Origin: Ophiura sarsii
Lineage: Eukaryota; Echinodermata; Ophiuroidea; Amphilepidida; Ophiuridae
Direction: 5' to 3'
Assembly: GCA_035610835.1 (NCBI GenBank)
Contig: CM069442.1
Coordinates: 1,471,853-1,535,852 of the forward strand
DNA: 64,000 bases
Part shown: piece by piece, positions 12,130 through 22,250 of the stretch
Layout: each line of letters starts with the position of its first letter
Position numbering within the stretch: position 1 is the stretch's first letter
Made by a program: the position numbers and the translations under genes
The notes under the pieces: generated by a model
What the model was told of the DNA's origin: nothing
The model's database searches: none
Seen by the model: the letters and a program-made list of their open reading frames with translations, nothing else

Positions 12130-12686
12130 TATATGATCTGATGCCAAACAGATTATATACAAAGACAAAAACAGTCCTATATATATCATAGACACAAATA
12201 TAGAGGGCAAAAATGTCAAAATTTGGAGAGATATAGGGTCTGATCACACAATGATAGACAAAAGATATGTACCGGGTAGGTGCCTAACAGGGCATTACAT
12301 GCTTTTCAAGGGGTTAGGAAGAGTTGTACAATTACCCATTGCAAATGTTCACATACAAAGTGATGAAATCACATGTGTAGGAGAAGTGATTGTGGGTGTA
12401 GTAGAAGATTTAGCGTATGATGGGTTGCTAGGAAATGACATAGGTCCACAAGTAGGATGGGAAAAAGCTAAACCAGTTTTTGTCATCACTAGGGCACAAA
12501 AGCGCCAGAAAACACATCTGGAAATTCAGGCACAAAATGCCATAAGAAATTATGTTGAAAAAAAAAGTGGTGATGAGAAGGCACAACCTGTGCAGACTAA
12601 TTTCAGAAATCAGGCAAACACCCTACCGCCTCAACAAATTAGTGAAGATGTCAAGTCCTTATTAGAAGGCAATGTTCAGGATCTAA
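12130..12686 (+). pseudogene. Ty3/gypsy-like retrotransposon protease region
   Basis: The frame reads IEGKNVKIWRDIGSDHTMID, then GRVVQLPIANVHIQ and GVVEDLAYDGLLGNDI, which is a retropepsin fold. The flap and the terminal LLGNDI block are recognisable. The catalytic D-T/S-G triad reads D-I-G, so the enzyme is probably dead. The frame then runs through a charged linker starting VITRAQKRQ up to the insertion of a TIR element at 12687, which it joins with a TAA duplication. The host retrotransposon resumes in frame at 14302. In the rejoined element the next domain is integrase, not reverse transcriptase. Confidence 0.75.
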
Positions 12687-13010
12687 AGGCCCTGTCACAC
12701 CATAACGTATCGCCTCAACGTATGCCAACGTATGCGAAATATCGAAAAATACGTTGGTGTACGTTGGTGTACGCTGTTATAAGTTAGGGGTACGTTGGGG
12801 TACGTCGTTTACGTTAAGAGCACGCTGTGATACGCTGTGACAATTTGGACCACGAAAAAATATTGAGCATGCTCAAAATTTCTCGACGTACTCAACGTGT
12901 GCTTAATACGTTCTGCATAAGTTCCCGGTAAGTTTGTGGTACGTTAAATATACGTTGACATACGCTGACATACGTTAGTGGTACGTTACTCGTACGTTAC
13001 TCGTAAGTTG
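12687..13010 (+). repeat. first copy of a 320-bp direct repeat inside the ACGT element
   Basis: This block matches 13483-13813 closely in order and content. Shared landmarks include 'cgaaaaatacgttgg', 'aagagcacgctgtgatacg' and 'tctcgacgtactcaacgtg'. The second copy also starts with a terminal-repeat-like 'agccctgtcacacc'. The arrangement implies one family member inserted next to or into another, or an internal tandem duplication. Confidence 0.75.
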
Positions 13011-14298
13011 GTATACGTTGATGAACGTAGGCTGGGGGAAACGTACAGCCAAAGTAGTGATAACGAGTTGATAACGTATATGTGCCGTATGTCTAACGTA
13101 TGCCTGACGTATTTCCAACGAGTTTCGACGTATTCTCACGTATTCAACTTATGCTGGGCGATCGTGTAAGGCCCTGTCACGTATCCATAGCGTATCCATA
13201 GCGTATTGAACGTATACATAGCGTATGACTAACGTATTGATAGCGTATCACTAACTTATAACATACTAATGACAGCGTATCACAGCGTATGCGAGCGTAT
13301 GACTAACGTATGCTTAACGTACACTTAACGTAGCCTAGCGTATTCGTAGCATATGATGATGGGTTGATGTGTTCAGAACGACAGACCATGAAGAAGTGAG
13401 GATGAGATACTCAAGGGACCTATTTATATACTCAAACCCTCTATAAGTTCCCAAAACGCCGAATGCGCGCTAGCTGTACGGTAGCCCTGTCACACCATGG
13501 CGTATCGCCTGAACGTATAACAACGTATGCGACATATCGAAAAATACGTTGGCGTACGTTGGTGTACGCTGATACAAGTTAGGGGTAAGTTTGGGATACG
13601 TCGTATACGTTAAGAGCACGCTGTGATACGTTATGAAAATTTGGAACACGTCGAGCCCGCGAAAAATTATTGAGCATGTTCAAAATTTCTCGACGTACTC
13701 AACGTGTGCTTAACTTACGTTCTGCATAAGTTCCCGATAGGTTCGCGGTACGTTAGACATACGTTTACAAACGCTGACATACGTTAGACATACGCTGACA
13801 TACGTTAGAGGTACGTTAATCGTCTTAAGTTATAGGTTGGACATATAGATTTACCCTTCTAGATATTTTAATAGTTATCATCTAGGCTGCGTTGACTTGA
13901 ACTGGCAACACTTGTCCCGCCGTGTACGAAACTCAATTTCTGCAACGGCATAAGTCACGTGTTCGTTGTACGCCGAGGATACGCTGAGGATACGTCGAGC
14001 ACGGCAGACATACGCTACGAATACGTTGGTCATACGCTCGCCGATCGCATACACTGTGATACGCTGTCATAAGTTTGTTATAAGTTAGTGATACGCTATC
14101 AATACGTTAGTCATACGCTATGTATGCGTTTAATACGCTATGGATACGTCCATTCCATCACCGATGTTGACGCAATTCGTTGGGAAGTTGGACGTTCTTG
14201 GACGTTCTCGGACTCTGACAATTTTCGAGCTATTTTTTGAATACGTCGGCATACGTTCAGACCACGTTCAGGCCATACGCTATGGTGTGACAGGGCCT
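12687..14298. mobile_element. PIF/Harbinger-like TIR element built from phased ACGT motifs
   Basis: The left end reads AGGCCCTGTCACACCATAAC and the right end is its complement (CTATGGTGTGACAGGGCCT). A perfect 3-bp TAA target duplication (12684-12686 and 14299-14301) flanks it, and removing the element restores the gypsy reading frame. The interior has almost no ordinary sequence. It is a run of 'tacgtt/tacgct/taagtt' motifs, and in other parts the inverse 'aacgtat/agcgtat', repeated every 10-11 bp. Additional left-end copies at 13169 and 13483 show it is composite. No transposase ORF is visible. Confidence 0.8.
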
Positions 14299-14301
14299 TA
14301 A

Positions 14302-15062
14302 TAGACCTTCAAAATAAAGATGAAACTCTTGATAACATTAGGAAGTCTATTATTGATCAGTCATAGGCAAAAGATCATGATACATTCTACTATAAACAAA
14401 ATGGTATCCTTATGAGGAAAATCTAGGCCTGAAACAAACCTGCAAAAACAGGTCGAGGACCAAATAGACAGTTCATCTGGGAGTCCAGAAGACAAAAGAT
14501 AGGATCAGCCAGCATTTTAACTGGCCGGGCATAAACAACCAAATTAGAGATCACTGTCAAGAATGTGACACACGCCAATACATGTCAAAACACAAAAATA
14601 AAATCCAAAACAGAAATTGAGAACATTACCATTAATTGACATACCATTTAATCGGTATTGATGTTGTAGGACCACTTCCTGTCACAGGAAGGAAACAAAT
14701 ACATGTTGATGATTTGTGACTACGCAACTAAATATCAAGAAGCAATACTAATGCCTGACCAAAAAGCCAGAACGGTAGTACAAGCTCTGATTACGGTTTT
14801 CTCTAGAGTTGGTCTGCCAAATGAAATCGTACCGTGATAGAGGCACCAATTTCATGTCTCATGTGATAACAAATTTCTGTGAAACACTAGGAATAAATAA
14901 AATGCCCACCTCAAGTTATCATCAACAAACAAATGGGCTTACAGAAAGGTTCATTGGTACAATGAAAAGAATGATGAAGTCTCTGTCAGAGGAACAAATG
15001 GAAAATTGGGACAAGCACATTCCACAGGCGATCTGGGATCGAAAAACCCCCACATTAATATA
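14302..15062 (+). pseudogene. Ty3/gypsy-like integrase (Gmr1-like domain order)
   Basis: After the TIR insertion the retrotransposon resumes as IDLQNKDETLDNIRKSIID and FYYKQNGILMRK, the linker that precedes integrase. A degraded zinc-binding region follows (CQECDTRQ). The catalytic core then reads HLIGIDVVGPLPV (first Asp), ICDYATKYQEA, DRGTNFMSHVI (second Asp) and SSYHQQTNGLTERF (catalytic Glu), so all three DDE positions are visible. At least three frameshifts and several stops make it a pseudogene. With the insertion removed, integrase follows protease after only about 90-130 residues with no reverse transcriptase between, as in Gmr1-type elements. The relic ends near 15062, where the foldback region begins. 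Confidence 0.8.
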
Positions 15063-15283
15063 ATTTTCTAAAAAGTTGAATGTCTCCCTCTGGAGTTGAA
15101 TAATAGACATACTGTATTTGTTTGTTGTTTTGTTTGCAAAACAAAACACTATAGTCGGGTATCTACAGAGGGTTAGTGTGAACCCCCCAGGACTCCCCCA
15201 AACCAACTTTTTTTACTTCCTGTTATGATCCTAAGACATAATCAGGATGTTAACAAAAATATTTTCATAATGCTAAGGGGTTA

Positions 15284-15702
15284 GGCCAAACAAAATAAAT
15301 GGTTCGTCTCAAAGCTTGCGCGCGCATTGGTTTTGAAATGCCAAAATACCGCGTCTGAAATGCAGAAAATTGTCAAATCAATTTTTTTTTTCCCTACAAA
15401 TTTTTATTTCGAGTTTTTATTAAAAATATCGGCAGATTTTCCTTTTCTCAAACTTTTACATGACTCAGGTCTTCAAAAAACGCTGCACAATTGTTCTTAT
15501 ACACAACTACATCACAATATTCATTTCAAATAGAAAAAAACAAATATCAGAAAGTGTCAACGGTTGCAAATAGTAAGAGTAAAAATTGCCACACAAATAA
15601 AAAAATATGTAAAAAAAAAAATATGGAAGACAAAAAACAGCGCGCGTCGCCCGATTTTGAAGCCTTCGCAAGCTTTGAGACAAACTTTTTTTTTGTTTGG
15701 CC
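15284..15702. mobile_element. Harbinger-like MITE with TTA target duplication in the left foldback arm
   Basis: The ends begin GGCCAAACAAAA and share GTCTCAAAGCTTGCG. They are flanked by TTA at 15281-15283 and 15703-15705. The mirrored right arm at about 18330-18340 reads 'gattgcataaccccttag', which is the uninterrupted site with a single TTA. That confirms the boundaries. It has the same terminal sequences as 2099-3454. Confidence 0.85.
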
Positions 15703-18399
15703 TTATGCAAGATGGCGTCCAAAATGGCCGCCATAACTGGTCAAATCTCATAAAATGACATATAGTAATCAAATTGTATCGTGAAAGTATAGCTTTAATA
15801 GTGGGATATATGTATTAGACCACAAGACACTCATATCCAGAACTTTTGCTTTGTTAACATACCTAAATCCAAGATGGCCGCCAAAATGGCCGCCAAAATG
15901 GCCGCCAAAATAGGTAAAATTCCATATATTGGCATATATAAACCAACATGTATGATCAGAGTATAGTTTTAACAATGGGATGTATGTGTTAGACCACTAG
16001 AAACTCAAATCTAGTATTTTTGCTTTGTTAACATACTTCAAAAACAAAATGGCCGCCAAATTAATGGTCAAAAGTGGTCAAAATTCCATAAACTAGCATA
16101 ATATCAACCGAAATGTATGATCAAAATATAATTTTAATGATGGGATGTATGTCTTAGACCACAAGTAACTCATATCCAGTATTTGTGCTCTGTTGAAATA
16201 GTTCAAAATCCAAAATGGCTGCCAAAATGGCCCCCAAAAGGTTCCTAAAGTGGCTGCAAAATTGTCGAATTCCAAAAAATGGGATAATATCAACCTAAAT
16301 GTATGAAAATATAGTTTTAATGATGGGATGTATGTATTAGACCACTAGTAACTCATATCCAGTATATTTGCATTGTAATAACTGACTTTAAATCCAAGAT
16401 GGCCACCAAAATGGCCGCTGTAAATGTACAAATAGTCTACATGAGTGTATGATAATCCACAATGGAAATTGTAAGAGTGTATATTACATCACATTCACCA
16501 AATAGTATGTTCGAAACTGCTAAGCTATTGCTTTTAGATATAAGGCCCACCTCTGTGACAATTTTGACTCAGTATCACTTTCCAAAATGGCTTCCAGTGT
16601 GGTTAAGTTGATGTTAAATGACCTAAAACAATTGTTTTGTATTGTAAATGACCATACTATGTAATACTGATGCCTCCCAATCTAATCAGACAGCATTCAA
16701 TATATGTCTATGATAAAGCCTAGGGGCTGCAGATCTAGTTTGAGTATTTTAAAAATATATATAAGATGGCTGCAAACGGTTAAAATAACTGAAAAACTCT
16801 ATTAGTTTTATTGTTAGTGTTACATTAGATATGAACAAAAGATTATATCTATAGATTTTAATCCACCCAGTAAACGTATGTATGTGACAAGGTATGATTG
16901 AATGGTATAGACTCCATATTTTGATCAATTGGTGGCCACCTGTTGTAATTATTTTGACCATTTGGAGGTAATTTTATTGACCATTAAGGGGTAATTTTAA
17001 TGAAATGGTCATTATAATGCCCATCTTAATAACATCAAATTGTCAAAATGGAGTCTATACCATTTAATTATACCTTGTCACATATACAAATACGTTTACT
17101 GTATGGATTAAAAGCTGTACATATAGAGTAAGATATAAAGCCGATATAGTGAATACTGTCCCATTAAATTTGGGGGTATTGGTATTACATAGTATGGTAC
17201 AAAACCATTGTTTTAGGTCATTTAACATCAACTTATCCATTCTGGCAGCCATTTTGGAAAGTGAAACTGAATCACAATTGTCAGAGGTGGGCCTTATTTC
17301 TAAAAGCAATAGCTTAATAGCAGTTTAGAATAATACTATTTGGTGAATTTGATGTAATATACACTCTTACAATATCTATTTTGGATTATCATACACTCAT
17401 GTAGACTATTTTTACATTTACAGCGGCCATTTTAGTGGCCATCTTGGTTTTAAAGTATGTTATTACAATGCAAATATACTGGATATGAGTTACTAGTGGT
17501 CTAATACAAACATCCCAATGTTAAAACTATACTTTCATCATACATTTTGGTTGATATTATACCATTTTATGGAATTTGGACAATTTGTTCAGTCATTTTG
17601 GGACCCATTTTGGGACCCACTATGGAACCCCTGTTCCCATTTTGGGACCCATTTTGGGACCAATTTTGGGGGCTATTTTGGATTTGGAAGTATGTTAATA
17701 AAGCAAAAATACTAGATATGAGTTACTAGTGGTCTAATACATACATCCCATCATTAAAACTATATTTTCATCATACATTTAGGTTGATATTATCCCATTT
17801 TTTGGAATTTGACAATTTTGCAGCCACTTTAAGAGCCATTTTGGGGGCCATATTGGCAGCCATTTTGGATTTTTGAACTATTTTAACAGAGCACAAATAC
17901 TGGATATGAGGTACTTGTGGTCTAATACATACATCCCATCATTAAAATTATATTTTTATCATACATTTCGGTTGATATTATGCTATTTTATGGAATTTTG
18001 ACCACTTTTTTAAAAATTAATTTGGCGGCCATTTTGTTTTTGAAGTATGTTAACAAAGCAAAAATACTAGATTTGAGTTTCTAGTGGTCTAACACATACA
18101 TCCCATTGTTAAAACTATACTCTGATCATACATTTTGGTTTATATATGCCAATATATGGAATTTTTACCTATTTTGGCGGCCATTTTGGCGGCCATCTTG
18201 GATTTAGGTGTGTTAACAAAGCAAAAGTTCTGGATATGAGTGTCTTGTGGTCTAATACATATATCCCACTATTAAAACTATACTTTCACAATACAATTTG
18301 ATTGCTATATGTCATTTTATATGATTGCATAACCCCTTAGAATATTTTTGTTAACATCCTGATTATGTCTTAGGATCATAATAGGAAGTAAAACAAGGT

Positions 18400-19240
18400 A
18401 TTTACAAAAAACTGGTCAACATCCTAAAATGAAATTAACAGACGACAAAGGAAATATGATAAAAGAAGATTTAGACGTGTATGATGTATTTTAACAAAAA
18501 CTCTTTGTTTTTATGCTGGGCGCACTTTTCTCTCTAGCTCTGGAACCCTCCATCGTCTGACTCATATATACATGTACTCTGTGCTTGTTTACGCAGCAGA
18601 ATCAAGGTTTATTTAACACATTTGCATCCCAGCTATCATCGCCAGCTTTGGAAAATAGTACAGTAGCTTCCAAGAAATCCATTCCATAATCGCGGCTTGC
18701 CACCTGAAGACGATAATTTCCACTCGATAGAATGACGTTATAATTGCTGGTTCCCAATTTTAAATACGAATCGTATTTAAAATTGGGAGCCATATTTAAA
18801 ACTGAAAACCAGCGTCCTTCTATCGAGTGGAAATCATCGTCTTTTATTTCCACCACGTTGTTACCCCATAATAATCACGCTTGGACCCCGGTAATTAATA
18901 TGTGTCGGACAGTGTGTGGGAAGACCATCAGTGCAGGGAACCAGCGTAACCGTCTCTGCTCGCAAAATTGTATAAAGTTGCCGTTCTATTTGCAAATCCA
19001 CTAAATTTAGTTAAACACGACGAATGTCGCAGATTTTACAAAACTCTATCATTTGTTTTATATTATTTAAACCATTTCTCCACAATTGTAACAACATATG
19101 TGTTCATATTTTCATATCCAGGTCTAATATACATTTTAAAGCCATCTGGGTACAAATACTGATTAAAGATACATGAGAAAGCAATTCATAGACTCTACCA
19201 AAAGACCTAAATCTGAATTCAAATGTCAACATCCCAGGAT
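18400..19240. other. insertion in the right foldback arm, unknown content
   Basis: This 840-bp block has no counterpart in the left arm. Its ends carry 'gtcaacatcct' and its inverse, so it may be a TIR element. Near 18420-18492 a short frame reads TGQHPKMKLTDDKGN to DVYDVF and stops; its origin is unknown. A strong hairpin lies at 18707-18843. Confidence 0.5.
18707..18843. repeat. 137-bp palindromic hairpin
   Basis: Two arms of about 60 bp mirror each other around 'aaatacgaatcgtattt'. Outer parts read 'gacgataatttccactcgat' and 'atcgagtggaaatcatcgtc'. An 84-residue minus-strand frame crosses it but is explained by the palindrome. Confidence 0.8.
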
Positions 19241-19270
19241 GTTGACAAAAAGTTGGTGTAGGGGAGTCCT

Positions 19271-19297
19271 GGGGGGGGGGGGGGGGGGGGGGGGGGG
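19271..19297 (+). repeat. poly-G tract (27 G)
   Basis: Uninterrupted run of G on the plus strand, within the outer right foldback arm. The left arm has only a short 'cccccc' at the mirrored place, so the tract has expanded on one side. Confidence 0.95.
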
Positions 19298-19475
19298 TGC
19301 ACACTAACCCTCTGTAGACAACGCACTCTAGGGTTCAACAATAGCAGTGCTACATAATTTGATATTGTTTGAAAACACGGGGGCTATGTTAAAGTCCATT
19401 TTACATGGGCGACATACGTCGCTATTTTTTGAAATGTCGAACATTGCTTTGTTTAACCCTTTGAACCCTAGCCGT

Positions 19476-19636
19476 CCCGGTCGCGAATTTATTAACCGTA
19501 CTCACTCACTGTAACGCGATGTTCGTTACCGTAAACAATATTTGATACCTGACGGAGTAAAGCGCATAGCACATGTACATTGTACAGCAATACATGTATA
19601 CAGTGAGTGTGTACGGTTAATAAATTCGCGTCCCGG
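19476..19636. mobile_element. foldback MITE of the 'cccggtcgcgaattt' family
   Basis: Arms of about 37 bp (CCCGGTCGCGAATTTATTAA at the left, its inverse at the right) surround about 85 bp. Related half-elements occur near 24205-24260 (inverted) and 28990-29045, where 'ttgtttacggttaagaaata' and 'gcgacccggtcc' recur. Confidence 0.7.
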
Positions 19637-19889
19637 TCAGTGGGTACAGTTTTAAAAGCCTTCACGGGGGGTAACATACAAAATATTGACTTTTGCAGGA
19701 AATGGATAAAACAATACTAAACTTGTTCAGAATCATCTGTAATATTATAAAATCACAAATAAAACAATAAAGGTTTACTTTGATAGTGCTTTCAGGACAA
19801 AATAAACAAACATGGCGACATTTTGCACTCCAAAATACCAGTACATGTACATTCTTGATAAAGTTCATCAGGACTGTTATAATAAGATG

Positions 19890-21140
19890 ATCGATGAATT
19901 TCAGTTTATCTAGTCAAAGGAAAACCACTTACTTGTGGACGTTTCGGAAACGAGCTGTTTCCTTTATCAACACTTGATGTGGAGTGATGAATATCTGCTG
20001 TTTACAACACGTGATATTGGTTGCTTAGTTGCAGTGATGCTAGATGATTTATCCGCAATCAGTAGATCGTCAAACACATAGATGATACCAACTCCATCAA
20101 GTTTACGTACGAACAAGAACAGAATGGACAGATACCGTTCCTGACACACTGATAGTACGGCGAGAAGATGGCACCCTCAAACTTCTGGTTTATCGCAAGG
20201 TAACTCATACTGACCAATACTTAAACTTCAAGTCGCACCATCCACTACATCACAAACTGTGTGTTATACGCACCCTCCTTGACCGCAAAGATAAGATTGT
20301 AACAGAAGACGTTGACAAGGAGGAAGAAGAGTCAAAAATAAAACACGCTCTCAAAGGCTGCGGATATCCACAGTGGACCATCGACAAGATCAAGAAACAA
20401 ATAAGTACACGTAAACCAAAACCGAAGAAAGTTCAAACGAAGAAGAAAGGAGATTTAAACAAGTCGCTGGGCATGGTTATCATTCCATACGTTGAAGGAG
20501 TCTCTGAACGGTTCTCTAGAATGTTACAATCGTACAACATATCTACGGCCATAAAACCGCACTGCACTCTTAGGAACCTTCTTGTTCACCCGAAGGATAA
20601 GCGTGACCCTCTCCATACCACAGATGTCATCGATTCAATACCGTGCAAAAACTGTGATATAGGAGAGACCGGTCGTAAATTCGGAAAGCGATTAGAGGAG
20701 CACAAGACAGAGTCGGAAAGAGCGGTGACGTCAGTTCGCACCAGAGCATCCCGTAAGAGCTCTCAATCCGCCATTAACAAATCGGCTATCACCGACCACG
20801 TAATGGACAAAGATCATGTAATCGACTGGGAGGAGGCAGGGATCGTAGGCAGAGAGGCTAATCGATCCAAACGCTGGATCAAAGAGGCAATCGCTATTAG
20901 AAAGCAGGCAAGCCAATGAACAGAGACGAGGGGCAAGACAATCTGAGTCACGTGTTTGACGATCTACTGATTGCGGATAAATCATCTAGCATCACTGCAA
21001 TTTAGCAACCAATATCACGTGTTGTAAACAGCAGATCGTCATCACTCCACATCAAGTGTTGATAAAGGAAACAGCTCGTTTCCGAAACGTCCACAAGTAA
21101 GTGGTTTTCCTTGGACTAGATAAACCGAAATTCATCAATC
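19890..21140 (+). mobile_element. Penelope-like element with inverted terminal repeats, 5' truncated
   Basis: A 188-bp repeat occurs inverted at 19890-20077 and direct at 20952-21140, around a truncated coding region for the end of a Penelope-type reverse transcriptase plus a GIY-YIG domain. Penelope-like elements are known to carry such pseudo-LTRs in either orientation. The repeat includes 'ggaaacagctcgtttccgaa', resembling stem II and the GAAA core segment of a hammerhead ribozyme. Confidence 0.85.
20078..20919 (+). pseudogene. Penelope-like reverse transcriptase C-terminus and GIY-YIG endonuclease
   Basis: The frame starts IKFTYEQEQNGQIPFL, then shifts by one base and continues from about 20129 as TLIVRREDGTLKLLVYRK, THTDQYLNFKSHHPLHHK and KHALKGCGYPQW. 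This is the end of the Penelope reverse transcriptase. A basic linker leads to IIPYVEGVSERFSRML and then the GIY-YIG region: IPCKNCDIGETGRKFGKRLE, NKSAITDHVMDKDHVIDW, and SKRWIKEAIAIRKQ. In intact elements a Tyr and two further residues stand between CD and IGETGR. Here they are missing, so the second motif tyrosine is lost. The polypeptide is open to TGA/TAA-type termination at 20919. It lacks the RT catalytic blocks and is inactive. In a live element it would prime reverse transcription at chromosomal nicks. Confidence 0.88.
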
Positions 21141-21329
21141 ATACATGTACATTACCGCAAATGTCCATGAAAAGATTATGGCTGTATTAAATGTCTATTC
21201 CGTCATCAATACTCATGCAGATTCAGTCTCAAAATCATCTGAAACTATCACACGCTGTTGTAAATGAATAGGGGTTTGAACTTTGAACCCACTTTGTCTA
21301 GCTTCTCCAGTCGTCTAACAATGTAAATA

Positions 21330-22250
21330 CACCCATCAGGGCATGCTACGTGCGCCGATGGAGCGGCGTTATTGGATATTGGGTACACTTCGGTCCAAGC
21401 CGCTAAACCGGCGCGTCGGGTTTACGGTACATACTCAGTCAAGCCTGTAAGCCGGCGCGTCGGTTTCTTTTTGGTAACTGGACAAACCTGTCTAATTTTC
21501 TTTAAAAACTACAATGTCGCCCTCTAGAGTTATCTAATACTAGTAAAATACTACTTTAGATTATCATGTTTGAATAAGAAGGCGCTATATTTGATAATTG
21601 ACGCCCTCTAGAATTGAATAATAGTAATACTACATAATTTTCTATATTTTGAAGACACTGTCATCCTAAAATTAAACACTGTTAGGCGACGAGCCCCCCC
21701 CTCGTGTTTACGGGCGGACGGATTTTTATTCCAACCTCCGGTCGAACCTCATCTATAATGTGAATTATCACATGTCTATATCATCTATAATGTGAATTAT
21801 CGCCTGTCAAGTAGGGTCGGTCGGTCTTTTTAATTTTTTTTAAAGGATTTTTTTCTCGAAGGATCCCATTTTATTCCAACCTCCGGTCGAACCTCATCTA
21901 TAATGTGAATTATCACATGTCTATCTCATCTATAATGTGAATTATCACCTGTCAAGTAGGGTCGGTCGGTCTTTTTAATTTTTTTTAAAACCTCGACAGA
22001 TTTTGGGCTAAATTTGCGAGACAAAAATTTGTGATACAAATTTTTAGACAGATTCAGGTAAACTTAAATGGTCCAGAAAACGTTCCTGACTAAAGTGTAT
22101 TCATCGAAGAGCGATCTTTGGTGCTCGGATGGGCAGGGGAGATGAGCAAAAATAAGATGTGCTGTCTTCTGGCGTATATTTGCTAGTTGTCGAAGGATCC
22201 CATTTTATTCCAACCTCCGGTCGAACCTCATCTATAATAATGTGAATTGA
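21330..22250. repeat. partial tandem repeats with an 'acgggcggacgg' block
   Basis: A unit starting 'ccaacctccggtcgaacctc' occurs at 21731, 21876 and 22210. The first two are complete and 145 bp apart. Each full unit contains a doubled 'ctcatctataatgtgaatta' and ends with 'gggtcggtcggtctttttaa'. At 21700-21725 the region begins with 'acgggcggacgg', shared with 6812, 47176 and about 60690-60725. Two 'cgccctctag' blocks lie just upstream (about 21510 and 21600). Confidence 0.75.

Larger units (their letters stand above)
15130..19330. repeat. giant inverted repeat (foldback) of 'atggccgcc' units
   Basis: Left-arm sequence from 15130 to about 16935 returns inverted from about 17035 to 18393, and its outermost part returns at 19240-19330. 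Landmarks such as 'cctaagacataatcaggatg', 'taaacgtatg...ggtatagactccat' and the 'atggccgccaaaatgg' blocks occur in mirrored order. The loop (about 16936-17034) is roughly 100 bp. Each arm has about five related units of 160-185 bp that pair 'aagatggccgccaaaatgg' with 'gtattagaccac...actcatatccagtat'. Both arms carry later insertions (15284-15702 left, about 18400-19240 right). No transposase was seen. Confidence 0.85.

Noticed and set aside
12978..13169. 63-residue ORF in the ACGT element
   Set aside because: It is made only of the phased tacgtt/aacgtat motifs.
18602..18856. 84-residue minus-strand ORF as a small gene
   Set aside because: Half of it lies in a palindrome and it has no recognised domain or splice context.
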